Source of the DNA: Liopterus haemorrhoidalis
Taxonomy: Eukaryota; Arthropoda; Insecta; Coleoptera; Dytiscidae
Assembly (NCBI GenBank): GCA_963971575.1
Contig: OZ020611.1
Span: 2,046,001-2,110,000 of the forward strand
Reading direction: 5' to 3'
Length of the DNA stretch: 64,000 bases
How positions within the stretch are numbered: the stretch's first letter is position 1; each line of letters starts with the position of its first letter. Position numbers and translations under genes: made by a program. The notes beneath the pieces are model-generated. The model had not been told where the DNA came from. It did no database searches and saw only the letters and a list, made by a program, of their open reading frames with translations. Shown here piece after piece: positions 45,054 through 57,295 of the stretch.

Positions 45054-48000
45054 AGATCAGACTGTAATTTATGTGAGGTAAGCGCACTACGCGTAGTTCG
45101 CAGTATAAACGTAGCTACGTTATACTGCTGCGGCTAAGGTAATTTATTACTTTACTTATTAAGAAGTTTGTACCGTGCTGGAAGAAGCTTTCGGTAGTAA
45201 AAATTCAGAAGTATTTATGGAAAAAGTATCTTGTATTACTAAAATTATTGACGACAAAATTGATTTAATAATTGTTTAAATAATATTTTTATTTATATTC
45301 TAATATAAAGTAAATAATTGTATTGTACTATAGCTCAGTCGCTGAAACAGCGCAGTTCGTCATTTTGCGTCATAACTTCAATGACAAACTTAGTGGCGAA
45401 AAAATAACTAAATCAATTTTTTTTGCATGTGAATTATACACTAATATTGCTCTTTACTCTTTTATTTTACTAAAACATACCTTTTAAAATAATATTTAGT
45501 TTGTGTTCGATAGTCATTTTGAAGATTTACAAATTTTAAGTGCTTATTTAATATGGGGACATTTGTATTGGTATCCTTGAATAAAACGATGTTTACATTT
45601 GTCATTTAATAATACGTCTGTTGTGTTTTGATACTGACTTGTGTTCAAATATCTAATTTATAGTAATTTCTAAAAACCTTTTTTATTTAGTTTGTTGTTT
45701 ATTTAGCAGTTTTGTGTTAAGTTATATATTTTCTTATAGATTTTCTTATTTGATTTTGTGTGGACTGCATAGTTTTTAGGTTATATTCAACTTATTTCTA
45801 TTTTATTTTCTTTGATCATATTTTTAGATCACATCAGCCCTTTGTAGAACTATTTTGCCTATTAGAATAGTTTATTTGTTTCTATTCTGTTCTTAATCTT
45901 ATATTTTCATTTCATTTCGATACAAGTGACAGCGTACAAATATTATATTCGTTAAATAAATTAATGTAAACGTACTAAACCTGACTTCACATTTTTTTGT
46001 GCGTTTCAAGTGACGCAACTGCACTGTTTCGCCGATTTCCCTATACTAGTACTACTGGTACAATATTAGTACTGTAACGTTTCCGGGTAGCCAGAAATAT
46101 TATCCTGGCAGACCGCCTGGTAAAAAGGGCTCGGGAAGAACACTGAGGATCCATTGTTATTTTACGCCAGAGCTCACCTATGATAATACTATTATTACAA
46201 TGTTAAAAACTTATTTGCAACTGTTATGTAGTATTTTTTTAGGTACTAATGCCTAAAAATGTGATGCCTTGGTTATCATAAAATTAATACTAAAGTACGA
46301 ATTAATAAAAATAAAAAATACTTAGGTAAAATTAAAAAAATTAAGCAATAAAACCGTAGTAGATATGTCACGAGGCAGCTGTCGGTTAATGAGATGTAAT
46401 AATTTAAATTTTCGTATCAAAACGTCGGAAAACGAATCGTCCCAAACTAGCCTACAATTGTAAATATGTAAAAATTAGTAATAACTAATTAGAATAAAAC
46501 CAATTACACAAAACTCCATAAAAACAGGGCCGTTTTGACCACTAAGCAAACCTAAACAGCTCTCTTGGTTCCCATATTTATAAAGAACCGGCAAACCCCC
46601 ATTATTAACATAAAACTTTTTAAAAAAGGGTCCTGGTTCACTAATTTATCTAGAGGTCCGTAAATATATGTATTGACGTTGCACAAAAACAATATTAAGC
46701 ATAATTTTAAAATACAACCCTGTATACATATAAGAACTTGAATGAGTCCATATGGACGTAAAAATAAAGAATTTTTATCACAAAAAACATTTTAAAACTA
46801 TGCAAAATCCTACGTCAGATCGAATTTCATAAACTATTACTGATAAGAAACTTATCAAACTCAAAACTAATTGCATAAAAGTAAATTTTAAACACAACAA
46901 AAGACAAATTAGAATAAAGGAAGTTGCGATTAAATCGTAAATAATAAAAATACAAGGAAGATATAACACGGAAATCCTCTGTTATTGAAATAAAATTTCA
47001 TATTCGAGATAAGTTCATATTCCCGTTATTTCGCACTCGCTTTGTTTCATATTTAAACTCGACTTAAATGACATACATTCATAAAAACACCATTCTAAAT
47101 AACTTTTAAAATTATATAACAAAATCTTTTACCTATTGCTTAACTAGGAAGTTCAAAAACTTATAAAACACAATCACAAAAGTTTTAAAAAGTTAAAAAT
47201 AAACACTAAAACCACTTATCCATACAATAAATTCCTAATTAATGAAACTTTAATGTTGTTTATTTCCCGACTTGATTCATATTTTCGTGAATAACACACA
47301 CAAAACTTGTTATTTTTAAACACACCATTCAAAAACTAAACTCAAACTGAATAAACGTATACATCGTTGTAAACGCAACGATCACAGCGCCAATTGTTTA
47401 GAACTAAAAATTAGTAATGGTGGGGGACTTTGACAAAAATACATTTTGACGTTATCAAATTTTAGGAATTATTAAAAACAATACATTATATCAAACATTC
47501 GATAGTAATAATGGACCTATTGTGATTATAGTGGGTAGAAATACTAGAGTTACTTCGCATTATTTTAATGCTGTACCATAAAATAAGTGTAGCCATATTA
47601 CATATTTCTAGTGTATAAATCAGATTTTTTGTAATTAAAGAAAGGAAATTTAACATGGTACGTATTTATATTGTTATAACTCATTGTTATTTGTTTTTTA
47701 GGGTGGATTTTTTTAACATTGACGTATTTTGACAACCATTTTGTAGGTCAAATAGGGTTAAATCAAAGGACGGTTTTAAAAATTTATTTTCAATATGTAG
47801 CCTTGATCTTTTATAACTGGTTCTCAAATGAGTGAATTAATAAAATAAAACGGATTTAGAGATGCACAATTTATTATTTTGTAGATGTTCAAAGATATGA
47901 TTCGTAGAAAATTTGACAGTTCTCTTCGGAATGTCAGATTTTTGACATATGTTAAAATATGTAATCTGGAAGTTAATTAGGCATTAAAAAGTTTCCACAA

Positions 48001-48781
48001 TTCAATGTAATATTAATATCATCATTATTATTATTATTTTAAGCTCTCTTTCAGCTTAGTTCAAAATTTTTTTTAAATTTTATTTACTTAACGTTGTGTA
48101 ACCTATTTTATTCATTACGTTAAATTTTTGACTATTTATATTTTTCTTAAATTTGTTTTTAAGTAATGCAAGTATTTTTATGCACTATTTTTCTAGGTAT
48201 TTCTATTATTGGACAATTATTTTGTATTGTATGATATTTTCAGTTCGTTAAGTTATTTTATATTCATTTTGATTGATGAATCATCAAGTAAATAGTATTA
48301 CTCATAGATAAATAATATGACTTTGTGTTTACCTTTTAGAAAAATGAATTCTTTCTCCTAGTAGACTGTCTGCAGAACTATTATATGTTTCTTAGCATCG
48401 TGCAAAATTAAACGGAATTTAAACTTTTTTAAGTTGTCACGAGCTTCTATTTAGTGGTTTTAAAGTAGGCTATTGCTAAACAAAATGATTAAAAGCTTCA
48501 ACCAATAATTTAAAGTTACTAGAAATCAAAATTTAGTTCCACACGAAGCTAAGAAATTAATAACAGCACTGTTTAAATACTAGAAAAATATTCCGTTGAA
48601 TGAACTGGACAAAAATTATTGCTTATATTTAATAAAATTATTAGATATTATATATTTACAAAGTATCTAAGGAACCTTTACTTCGTACATTATTTTTTTA
48701 AGGCTCAATGGCGCTAGGGAAGTTACTTGTTTGTAAATTTAGTCGCTGTTACCGAACTCGCATTATGTAATAACTAGGGAT
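45054..48781. other. Long non-coding stretch; two small items only
   Basis: A near-perfect palindrome (GCAGTATAAACGTAG / CTACGTTATACTGC) lies at about 45100-45128. A frame at about 45168-45280 reading LEEAFGSKNSEVFMEKVSCI looks more protein-like than its surroundings, but no family is recognised and it has no start. The rest is AT-rich, probably intronic or upstream DNA of the NDFIP gene. No transposase or RNA gene was recognised. Confidence 0.4.
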
Positions 48782-49165
48782 AATTAATGAGTTAATAGGA
48801 ATCGGACAGGTGAAAAAATAAATAAAATAAGTTTATTTAACTAAGTTTTCGTTTTGATTTTATTAAAATCTTCATCAGAGCTAGTTAAAGTCACTAAATT
48901 TGAAATTATACGTTTAATTATAAAATATAATGTAGATTAATATGTCCATAGTATTCATAGAACTCGGTTCATTTTAATTTTACATCAGATTTTAATCTAC
49001 ATTATATTTTATAATTAAACGTATAATTATAAAACTATCAATTTCAAATTTAGTGACTTTAACTAGTTCTGATGAAGATTTTAATAAAATCGAAACTTAA
49101 GCTTAGTTAAATGAACCTCTTTTATTTATTTTTTCACCTGTCCGATTCCCATTAATTCATTAATT
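48782..49165. mobile_element. Foldback element with ~155-bp arms
   Basis: Left arm from AATTAATGAGTTAATAGGAA through TCGGACAGGTGAAAAAATAA and TTAAAATCTTCATCAGAGCT to about 48940. The right arm is its reverse complement from about 49000 to 49165. Nearly the whole 384 bp can fold into one hairpin with a short central spacer. No coding content. Confidence 0.88.
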
Positions 49166-49772
49166 TACGGACATAATTCATTAAACATATAACTAGTGAT
49201 GTAACAGATATACAGTTTATTTGTAACCTTAGCAAAATTTTATTTATCATTTATAAAAAAAACAAACAGCATATAATACAGATGCAATAGTTTTTTAATT
49301 TACATGTTTGTGCAGGTGTTTAGCGTGTGTTCTAATCCCACTTCTGATGTTAGAGAGAAGAAAAAAATTTTTATGAGTAATTAGACATGATTTTTATTGA
49401 TAATCTATATTTCTGACATATCATATGTAATATTTTACTATTCTATTTACACAAAACAATATGCCTTAGCAATATGGTTAGCTAAAAATTTTGTTCAAAA
49501 TTCAATGAGTTGTAAATTTGTTCCGTTGACATACTACATATTTATGTTTTGTGAGATTATAAAAGAGTGTACTATCCGGTTGGATAATCTTGTTTCCAGC
49601 AGTCTGATTAGGGTGAATATCCGGTATTAGCTTTTTAAAAATCACTATCCGTTACATGTCTAGTAATTTTTCGTTTTCCCTCTTCTTTCTAAGTACTGTT
49701 CACTGAGCGCCTGAGCTTTTTAATTTGTTTCTAAAAATTATGAAGATTTAAGGCATAAAAATTCTGCACACG
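49166..49772. other. No feature recognised
   Basis: The open frame at 49397-49630 has no recognisable motif. It is AT-rich sequence with no repeat ends found. Confidence 0.45.
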
Positions 49773-50806
49773 ATGTCAAAAAATATTTATATGTCAGATA
49801 ACCTAAAAAATATATAACTGCGTAAAAACAAATTACATGGAGAATTTTCTCCATAAAATCTACGCCAAGAATATAAATAAAAATTTAAATATGTAAATAA
49901 TAACAAAATATATGAAAAAAATTAAATTTATATGAAAGTAGATTTTATGGAGAAAATTCTTCATGTAATTTGTTTTTACGCTGTTATATATTTTTTAGGT
50001 TATCTGGCATATAAATATTTTTTGACACTTGACAATTAACAGATCAAGATAGGGAAAAATTGCTAAGCGATATGACATCTGGTGGGATTTTAGGAACTAC
50101 AGAAATAGACATTGTGTCGCGCTTTTTTTTATAAAAAATGTTTGCATAAAAATATAATTGCATAAAAACAAGTATTAATATTGTAGCAAAATTACAAAAA
50201 CCACCAGTAAACATTTTCCATAAGTAAAATTCACGTTGTTTATATGTAACGAATGTCTATTTTGAAGGTTCCAAGTTTGCCGAAATAGCGCTGCGATCTT
50301 AAAATACTTCCCCTATAGAGGACTAATGTGAGGCCAAAAGATAGCCCAGCTGATTGTGCCCAAAGAAGAAGTTATTGATATAATTTTTAGACCTTCATAT
50401 ATACATATATTTTTAATTTTTATTTACAATAATTATTTAAAAAAGAAAATTTAGCTCTGAAGATACATTGTTTGTTTTATTGCTTTATTTAAACTCTTTT
50501 AGCGAAATCTATCTTTTTATATATAGTACATAATTTTTAAAATTAATATTTTTTTAACTTTTTCAAATTTCCCATTAAACTGAATTTATGTCGTATAAAT
50601 AACGTAAGTGTATTATCTGCCTTGTTTATTTCAATATCTTAATAATCTTTTTTAAATTTAAAAAAAAGAATCACTTGCTAACCCAGTTACTACGCCCATG
50701 CCCTACTTGTAACTTATTTTAAATTTTCCGCTATACTGTATTTATCCAGTGTAAATCGTACTCGGTTCGCAGGGCTATCTACTTTTTTTTAATTGGAAAT
50801 AGACCA
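49773..50806. mobile_element. TGGTCTATTTC MITE family, copy 2, foldback form
   Basis: A reversed piece (49773-49863) and a forward piece (49936-50026) of the same MITE form arms of about 90 bp around TGTCAAAAAATATTTATATG and its complement. The forward copy then continues to GGAAATAGACCA (50806). It is interrupted at about 50050-50318 by a small element whose ends (TAGGGAAAAATT and the complement of ATTTTAAGATCG) are inverted. Confidence 0.7.
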
Positions 50807-51223
50807 AAGAATTTTTTAAGTTGACAGTGAAGAGCATCACAAAGTAATAAAATATGGAAGGTATCGCTGGCTCTTATTTTTTTCCCCCAATGTATTCTTT
50901 CGGAGCTGCGGCCGTTTGCAGTTAAAAGCTTGTGAAGTGCACTTTTTTATTGTTGGGAAATATGGCATGCAGCCAGCTTAAAGTACACCATTACAGATAT
51001 TTTTGTATTTCTAAAGAATTAATAAGAACGCAGGATATCGCATGTTCTGAACAGCATATAAAAATTTAATGTTTTCGGGTAATTAAATATCATCCACCCT
51101 GTGTGTGAATGTATGCACTGTTATGGTGCAATAATAATAATTATTATTATTTATTATCATTATTATTCATATCATATTATTATCATACAGCATCGTATAT
51201 ATTAGTTACTTTTTTTTTTGCAG
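50807..51223 (+). other. NDFIP intron end with microsatellite
   Basis: An (AAT/ATT)n microsatellite lies at about 51130-51187. The T-rich tract ending TTTTTTTTTGCAG at 51211-51223 is the polypyrimidine tract and 3' splice site of the NDFIP exon. The preceding exon was not identified. Confidence 0.7.
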
Positions 51224-51608
51224 CAAAATCCACCAGCTCAGGAGGAAGTCCCTCCAACTCCATACCCTCCAGCATATGCAGCTCCCCCTAGCGGAACATA
51301 CTCACCACAACCTTACCCGATACAGGCAGCTGATGGCAGCGGTGAAGATATTCCACCACCGAAGCCTGACTTCATGGCACCACCACCGTACGAGCTGGCA
51401 ACCAAGTTGCCTACGTACGAGGAGGTTCAGCGGGAGAAGACATTGGCCGGGGAGCCTGTCCAGCCGCACACGCAGCAGCCCAACAGACCGCACGCACAAC
51501 ATAATCAGCCACCGTTAGCTTTCTTCGCTTTAGATGCAGAGGCTAATGATAATGAAGTTGATACGGGGTTGTTGGGAACTGATTTTATGTTTTTCACAGC
51601 ATTTTTTG
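51224..51608 (+). CDS. NDFIP: NDFIP, internal coding exon with PPxY motifs
   Basis: NDFIP proteins are three-pass membrane adaptors of Golgi and endosomes that bind WW domains of NEDD4-family E3 ubiquitin ligases and recruit substrates to them. This exon encodes 128 residues of the cytoplasmic N-terminal region and the start of the first membrane span. The WW-binding motifs are PPAY (exon residues 15-18), PPPY (53-56) and LPTY (62-65), in the family block APPPYELATKLPTYEEVQRE. A linker follows, and TDFMFFTAFF opens the first span. The acceptor is TTTGCAG/CAAAAT and the donor TTTTTTG/GTAAGA, with the intron in phase 1. The codons before Gln-1, including the start Met, lie on an upstream exon not found in the window. 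GC content and proline-rich coding stand out against the AT-rich surroundings. Confidence 0.95.
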
Positions 51609-51789
51609 GTAAGATATTTTAACTAAGTATTTGAAATGAGTTTTGTAGATCTCAAATCAAATCAAAAAGGTTAGTTCGATACGGACTGGAGTTTCTTAGA
51701 TGTCCACAGCTTGTTTATACCTGGTTTATATCGTGAACTCTTATGGGAACGTATCCAGAAATTTGATAGTAATTAAACGTTCTTAGTTA

Positions 51790-52162
51790 CTCCCTCTGTC
51801 CGAAAATAGGAGTCCCATTTCACACAAAAATTTGTCCAAAAATAAGTGTCCCATTTTAATTTAACAGTGTTATTCAAGACTAAGGATCAATACTAGGAAT
51901 TGAAGGACATTAAAAACAAACAAAATAAAAGTTTTACTAACCATTGCAAAAAAAAAAATTAAAAAATTACGTACATAATTACTTAATTTATTCATTTAAT
52001 TTAATTTTATTTATTAATTTATTTATTTGACGTTTCAAAGTTGAGGTGAACATATGTTTATCAAAGAAGAATTGTAATTTTTGAATTTTTCTACTCCTAA
52101 TAATTTTAACTATTAATTTTACTAATTTTTCAAATGGGACTCCAATTTTCGGACATAGGGAG
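51790..52162. mobile_element. Stowaway-like MITE
   Basis: CTCCCTCTGTCCGAAAATAG and the complement at the right (TTTTCGGACATAGGGAG) are inverted ends; homology extends over about 31 bp to GTCCCATTT. TA flanks both sides (51788-51789 and 52163-52164). CTCCCTC at a TA target is the hallmark of Stowaway elements, MITEs of the Tc1/mariner group best known from plants. 373 bp, no coding frame. Confidence 0.88.
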
Positions 52163-52376
52163 TACTGTTTATGTCCCTGGCAAATAGGAACTAAAACAAA
52201 AATATATTTCAGTTATTTTAGATGTAGTAATTAAACTACATCTAAATAGTGGCGGGGGTGCTTTGGCCTCCAGTTGAAAATTTGCCCAAAGGTGGAAAAT
52301 TTCTGAAATATTTTGGTTGATTAAAAATTTCACAAAACTTTTCCGAAATTTTCCACCATTGGGCCGACGATGGCCA

Positions 52377-52429
52377 ATTTTTAGGGTTTTGTAGGTATGA
52401 CCAAAAAACCCTTATGCCGTCATTTTGTC

Positions 52430-52499
<70 letters not shown>

Positions 52500-53675
52500 T
52501 CGGTAAAAATTGTAGCCAAACGGCTAAACCTAGAGAGTTGAAATTTGGCATGATTGTACAACTTTTTGACCCGCACATAGGAAAAATACTAAAACATCTA
52601 AAAAACATATCCCCCTAAAAATATAAACAAATATGTACTCATCGAAAACAAAAATATTTTTTTAAAATTCTGAGTAGGGTATTAAATGAAAGCCCTTAGT
52701 ACGTGGATTAACGATCAAAATTTTATTTTTGCAATATAAATTATTTTGACGCGATTTTGTCAAAATTGTGCAAAAAAATTTTTGTCCCACACCCTGTAGC
52801 CCAGATGGTTTAAACTAAAAATCTGAAAAAATTCTAAGTAATGTATATTGGTGTGAACCGAAATAGTACAACAGGAATTTTTGATCAGATTATGTTTTCG
52901 GAAAATTATGCATTTTTTGTGTTTTTAACCAAAATATGTTAAATATTTAATTCGCTATGTCACCAAGTTGATACGTCAGCGCTCATAGCGATGTGCGTTT
53001 AGTCATTGGTTTTCTAATTTGTCAAGTAGGTAACTTGCAAACTAGAGTTCGAATTCTGTCAATTTTATTTTTTTTGTTTTTTTTTTTTGCAGTTTTCTTT
53101 TGTTTAAATTATTTTGTCAAAATTCTAGTTATATTTTGGTAAATGTTGCATTTAATTTTTAAAAGCGTAAATTTCATAACCAGTGGGAAGTGTTGAAATT
53201 ATAATTTAATTCTGTTTGATGTATACGAAATCAGAGGGCAGGGCTAATGATTTAAGCAACCAATAGAGGCCATAGGCGCAATTTTCAAAATCTTAATGAA
53301 CCTTGCTATGTAAAAAAAATACTACACATATTTAGAAACTTAAATAATGGTATTAGGCATTCGAATTAAAATTCATAAAAAAATATTTTAACATAAAATT
53401 TGTTTTGCCATCCCAAATAATCATCAATCAGAAATTATTTTGTCAAAATTCTAGTTATATTTTGACAAATGTTGCATTTAATTTTTAAGAGCGTAAATTT
53501 AATAATTATCTTATTATATGATTAACAGACGATAAATTATTTTAAAAATATCGTTCATTTTGCCGTGATTACTACAAAGTAAAATTTGTCCTACACACTC
53601 AGCATACCGGCTTCACTTATTATATATCTGCAAAACCCTGAAATGTGTGAAAATTCACACTTCACATCAATTTTT
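52377..53675 (-). mobile_element. Composite repeat, full copy M
   Basis: Begins TTTTTAGGGTTTTGTAGGTA with a TCTG tract at about 52431-52499. Right arm, a fifth cassette type and left arm follow. Beyond the left arm (about 53430) it has a second partial left arm (AAATTATTTTGTCAAAATTC) and an extra 110 bp before the CAAAACCCTGAAATGTGTGA leader end. Confidence 0.85.
52975..53065 (+). repeat. tRNA-like cassette of copy M (weak)
   Basis: Box B is visible (AGAGTTCGAATTCTG); box A is not convincing. The sequence before box B, AACTTGCAAACTAG, matches copy B, so M and B may share an origin. Confidence 0.4.
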
Positions 53676-53820
53676 TTTATGTCATCACTTGTATTTTAGA
53701 GATGAGGACTTTTTTGGGGTATTTGATTATTACTTTTATTTTAGAATTATTGAAGACCTTTGTTTTTTAGATCATTACTTGTATTTTACAGGTGAAGACT
53801 ATTTTTTATCGACCGCCAAC

Positions 53821-54216
53821 ATATCGGGTAAATTATTTAAGGAGCAACATACATGTTTCACATATAATGTTAATGAAGTGAGTTATTTCAAAAGCAACAT
53901 AGCCATAAAACAAATGCTTATCGTATCCATAGAAAAGACAAAATATTATTTTTTTAAATATTTTTTGGGCTTATCTACTAAAGACAGTATTATTTTTGTT
54001 TGTATTTAAATATAAACAAACTAATAAAATTCATTTATTGTTTCTAATTTACTATTTTTTAACCGTCTAAGAACTTTATCATTTCAAATAACTTTTATAT
54101 CTAATCTCCATTGCATATCTGTTGCCATGGATATGAGCTTGCTTTCATAATTTGCTATGTTGCATAATTTATATGTGAAACATGTATGTTGCTTCTTAAG
54201 TAATTCACCCGATATA
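53821..54216. mobile_element. TIR MITE, 396 bp
   Basis: ATATCGGGTAAATTATTTAA followed by GGAGCAACATACATG matches the reverse complement of the right end over about 50 bp. No clear target duplication. The frame 53647-54009 runs through the left end and is not a gene. Confidence 0.8.
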
Positions 54217-54638
54217 TAAGGGAGGTATTGTGATCATACCGATTTTAACATTTCGAGATTTCGATGGATCTCCACCAATTGAGGTCCCTACATAACTTTT
54301 TGACTATTTTTAGCATGACGTCTGTCTGTTTGTTTGTGTACACGTGCAGAGAAAATTCGGCTGAAAGGATTTTTATGAAACTTCATATTTAAGCTTTTGA
54401 CATCAATGGCACGAGTTGATCAACTTTTGGTAAAAATCGGTTAAGTAGAAATGGTTTTAACTAGAAAGAGTTAACTCGTGTCGGTTTTAAGACTTTTGCG
54501 AATATTTCACAACAGAAATATTTCGAAAAAAATTATTTAACAAAAGTTGCTATAAAAGCAATAACTAACAACTTTTATTTGAAACATTCTTTAATAAAAC
54601 GAAAAAAAAATGAAAAATTTTTCGAAATTTTTTCTATA

Positions 54639-54966
54639 GTCCGTTCAAAGGTGAGTATGCAGTCCACAGGACATATGGAGTAGTTCTTTTTCATACTTTC
54701 TAATGGGTTTACACAATGACGCTATCCTTTTCTTGCTTGTCGACGTTGCCAGCTCTAAAACGCGCTGATCTGTGAAGACGCAGTATCCTACAAATGGTCA
54801 TTTGTTTTTGTTGAGTATTATTTTGAGTTTTATAAGAGTTGATTTTTGTAAATCATACGAGTTTTTCATATTATTATAATTGACACATTTGACACTTTTA
54901 TAATATTTGGCAACACCGCTCCCATTTGCCATAACAGCTATACTGCAATCTCACCTTTGAACGGAC
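54639..54966. mobile_element. TIR MITE, 328 bp, TA target
   Basis: GTCCGTTCAAAGGTGAG at the left and CTCACCTTTGAACGGAC at the right are exact complements, with TA outside both (the TATA on each side makes the register ambiguous by 2 bp). Tc1/mariner-type target. Confidence 0.88.
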
Positions 54967-55217
54967 TATAAGTATCTATTTTTTCATACTTATATGTAAC
55001 GTTTTTATGGTAATGATAAATAATATCTCTGTTAGAAAATATTGCCCCAAGTTATTTCTACTCTGCTGCTAGAATGTATTTTATACAAGTATTTTGTGAT
55101 AGCGGTCGGTCCTGTGGTGGCCACAGCTGATTTTTTTATAGCTTTGATATAATGAAGTTAGTTAAATGCTCAACTCTAGTTTCTGTATTGGTTGTTAAAT
55201 ATTTGTTTTTGTTGCAG

Positions 55218-55403
55218 TGGCGTTTATATTCAACTGGATAGGTTTCTTGCTGCTGATGTGTTTCTGCCACACTATTGCGTCCCGTTACGGAGCCCTGTCC
55301 GGCTTCGGCCTCTCACTCGCCAAGTGGACCCTCATCGTCAAGCACTCCACAGATCTCGCATCCCGTGAAAACAGTTGGCTTTGGTGGTTAATTATGACTT
55401 TCG
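55218..55403 (+). CDS. NDFIP: NDFIP, exon with transmembrane spans 1-2 and start of 3
   Basis: It encodes 62 residues and is the most conserved part of the protein. VAFIFNWIGFLLLMCFCHTI completes span 1; RYGALSGFGLSLAKWTLIVK is the GALSGFGLSL..W family signature and span 2; SWLWWLIMTFG enters span 3. The acceptor GTTGCAG/TGGCG and donor TTTCG/GTAAGT are both phase 1, so the exon is symmetrical (186 bp). The reading joins the preceding exon as F-F-V and the next as F-G-L without ambiguity. Confidence 0.97.
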
Positions 55404-55596
55404 GTAAGTTCAGTAACATATTCTGTTATTATTAAACTAGTGCACCAGTTGCCAACTGTGTTGGCAACCACATCATTGCCTTAATGTGGAACTTGCTCGA
55501 CGCCTCTACCTTATTTCTCTAGCCAAAAGCCTTACTTCATTCAATTCAAATTGAATCAACTCCGCCCATTATTAAAAACTGGACAAATTATAAGTA

Positions 55597-56568
55597 CAGG
55601 TGGGCCTTATTTTACGCCGCTTTATTTTACGCCGGTTGGCAGCGACCTTAAAATAACGCCGCTTTGAAACAGTTGAACGTCGGAGTCGGGTGTCGACAAT
55701 TCAGTGGTCGAAGCGGGGATGTCTCGTGGTTTACGCAGTCGCAGTAATCGCACTACTGAGACGTATTCAGTTGTAAAATAAATTTAACTCGCTTAAGAGT
55801 TTCTGCTTTATGATATGTACATATTTAAATGTAAATAAATCTAAATCTAATATTTAATATAATCTAAATTTAATAATTTTTAATTTTTCTATATTATTTT
55901 TATTAACTTACTTTTAAAATTTAATTTAAAATTATTGAGTAATAATTATAATTTTCATTAATACCAATGGAAGATATATCTACAAAACACGATAGAAAAC
56001 AACGTAGGTCTATTTCGATTGAGACAAAAATTGAAGTTATTAAAAGAATAGAGAATGGTGAAACTCGTCCGAAGATTTGTAGATGCCTAAACTTACCTCC
56101 ATCAACGGTGACTACAATAATGAAAAATGCAGATAAAATTAAAAAATTAAGACATTTGCAAGACAGATCATGATTGCGAACGCAGTTCAACTATAATAAA
56201 AAAATATCAAAACATCTATGGAACCTTACATAAGCCTTCTGCGTGAAAGAAAAAATAAAGAAAAATAAATTTTTAATATTCTTTCAAAGGTTTTGTTTTT
56301 ATTTTTGATTATAATTTTGATTTCTGTTTTAATTTTTGTTTATTTGTATCGTATTGTTGCATTGTATTGTATGTTCTGTAATAATATTATAATTTTCTAT
56401 ATATATAAGTAATAAATAAAGAAAAAACCAAAAATAATTAAAAAAAAAACAAAAATATTAATTCGAATAGAATGTTAATCCGTCTCTGGAATGAACATTC
56501 TTTGCTTTGATTTGCGCCGCTTTATTTTGCGCCGGTACGTAACACCGGCGTAAATCGAGGCCCACCTG
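55597..56568 (+). mobile_element. Tigger/pogo-type element, internally deleted
   Basis: Ends CAGGTGGGCCTTATTTTACG and the complement of GCGTAAATCGAGGCCCACCTG are inverted, with TA on both sides (55595-55596 and 56569-56570). GCGCCGCTTTATTTTGCGCC blocks repeat near both ends. The only coding remnant is the N-terminal HTH at 55967-56173. 972 bp, so it depends on a transposase elsewhere. Confidence 0.9.
55967..56173 (+). pseudogene. Tigger transposase N-terminus (CENP-B-type HTH)
   Basis: The 68-residue frame contains KQRRSISIETKIEVIKRIEN and LPPSTVTTIMKNADKIKKL. This is the first helix-turn-helix of pogo/Tigger/CENP-B proteins, which binds the element's ends. The rest of the transposase, including the DDE domain, is absent. 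Could also act as a small competing DNA-binding peptide if expressed, but nothing here shows that. Confidence 0.85.
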
Positions 56569-56655
56569 TATTAGTCCGAATTATTTATTCAGAAACTTTT
56601 GAAAATTATAAAACGATTCCTTTTTACTCGTGTATTACATTTATATTGTTAAAAC

Positions 56656-57283
56656 CAGGGCTTCGAACCGGAACTGAACCGAAAACCAAAAAAAAACTTA
56701 TTTTTGTCTGAGAGAAAACCGGAACTGAACCGAAAAAAAATATCGGTTTATTTCGGTTCAGATAATGTTTATGGGAGTAAACCAAAATATAAAATACATT
56801 TTAAATAAAAGTTTTTTTTTTTAACTGATGAGCAGAAAAAAATCGTATTTTTTTTAACTGATAAATAAGTTACACGTAAAAATGTATTGAAGGTTAATTT
56901 TAAGTAATTTCTAAATAATTTAAGGTTCTTGTAATAAAACGTTTTGTTTTCTTAGAATCAAATAAAGTTATTATTATTATTATTATTAAAGTAAAAAAAA
57001 ACCTGCTTCTATTATTTCGGGGAGAGGGTGAGATGAACGCCCAGAACCCCCCTCCCTGGCAACGGCCTTAGTATGATTATTACAAAATAAGGAATAAAAT
57101 GTTCTTCAAATTATAGTAGAAGATACGTTTCTAATACAAATAAAAGGATTTAAAAATTTACCACTCGGAACTGAACCGAAAACCGAAAAATAACGTTATT
57201 TTTGCCGGAACCGAACTGATATATTTTTTTTTATTGAACCGGAACAAAAACCGAAACGAAAAAAATTACGGTTCGAAACCCTG
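56656..57283. mobile_element. hAT MITE, 628 bp
   Basis: CAGGGCTTCGAACCGGAACT at the left and GGTTCGAAACCCTG at the right. GTTAAAAC is duplicated exactly (56648-56655 and 57284-57291). Several GAACCGAAA / CGGTTC motifs cluster near both ends, as subterminal binding sites do in hAT elements. Confidence 0.93.
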
Positions 57284-57295
57284 GTTAAAACTATA

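Larger units (their letters stand above)
51609..55217 (+). other. NDFIP intron (3.6 kb), repeat-filled
   Basis: The boundaries GTAAGA and TTGCAG are canonical. Contains a Stowaway-like MITE, composite repeat M, a 396-bp TIR element and a 328-bp TIR element, all listed separately. The remaining sequence shows nothing coding. Confidence 0.9.

Noticed and set aside
46075..46180. Gag-like or host coding block (GRPPGKKGSGR reading)
   Set aside because: It is short, bounded by stops, without a neighbouring pol frame or splice signals.
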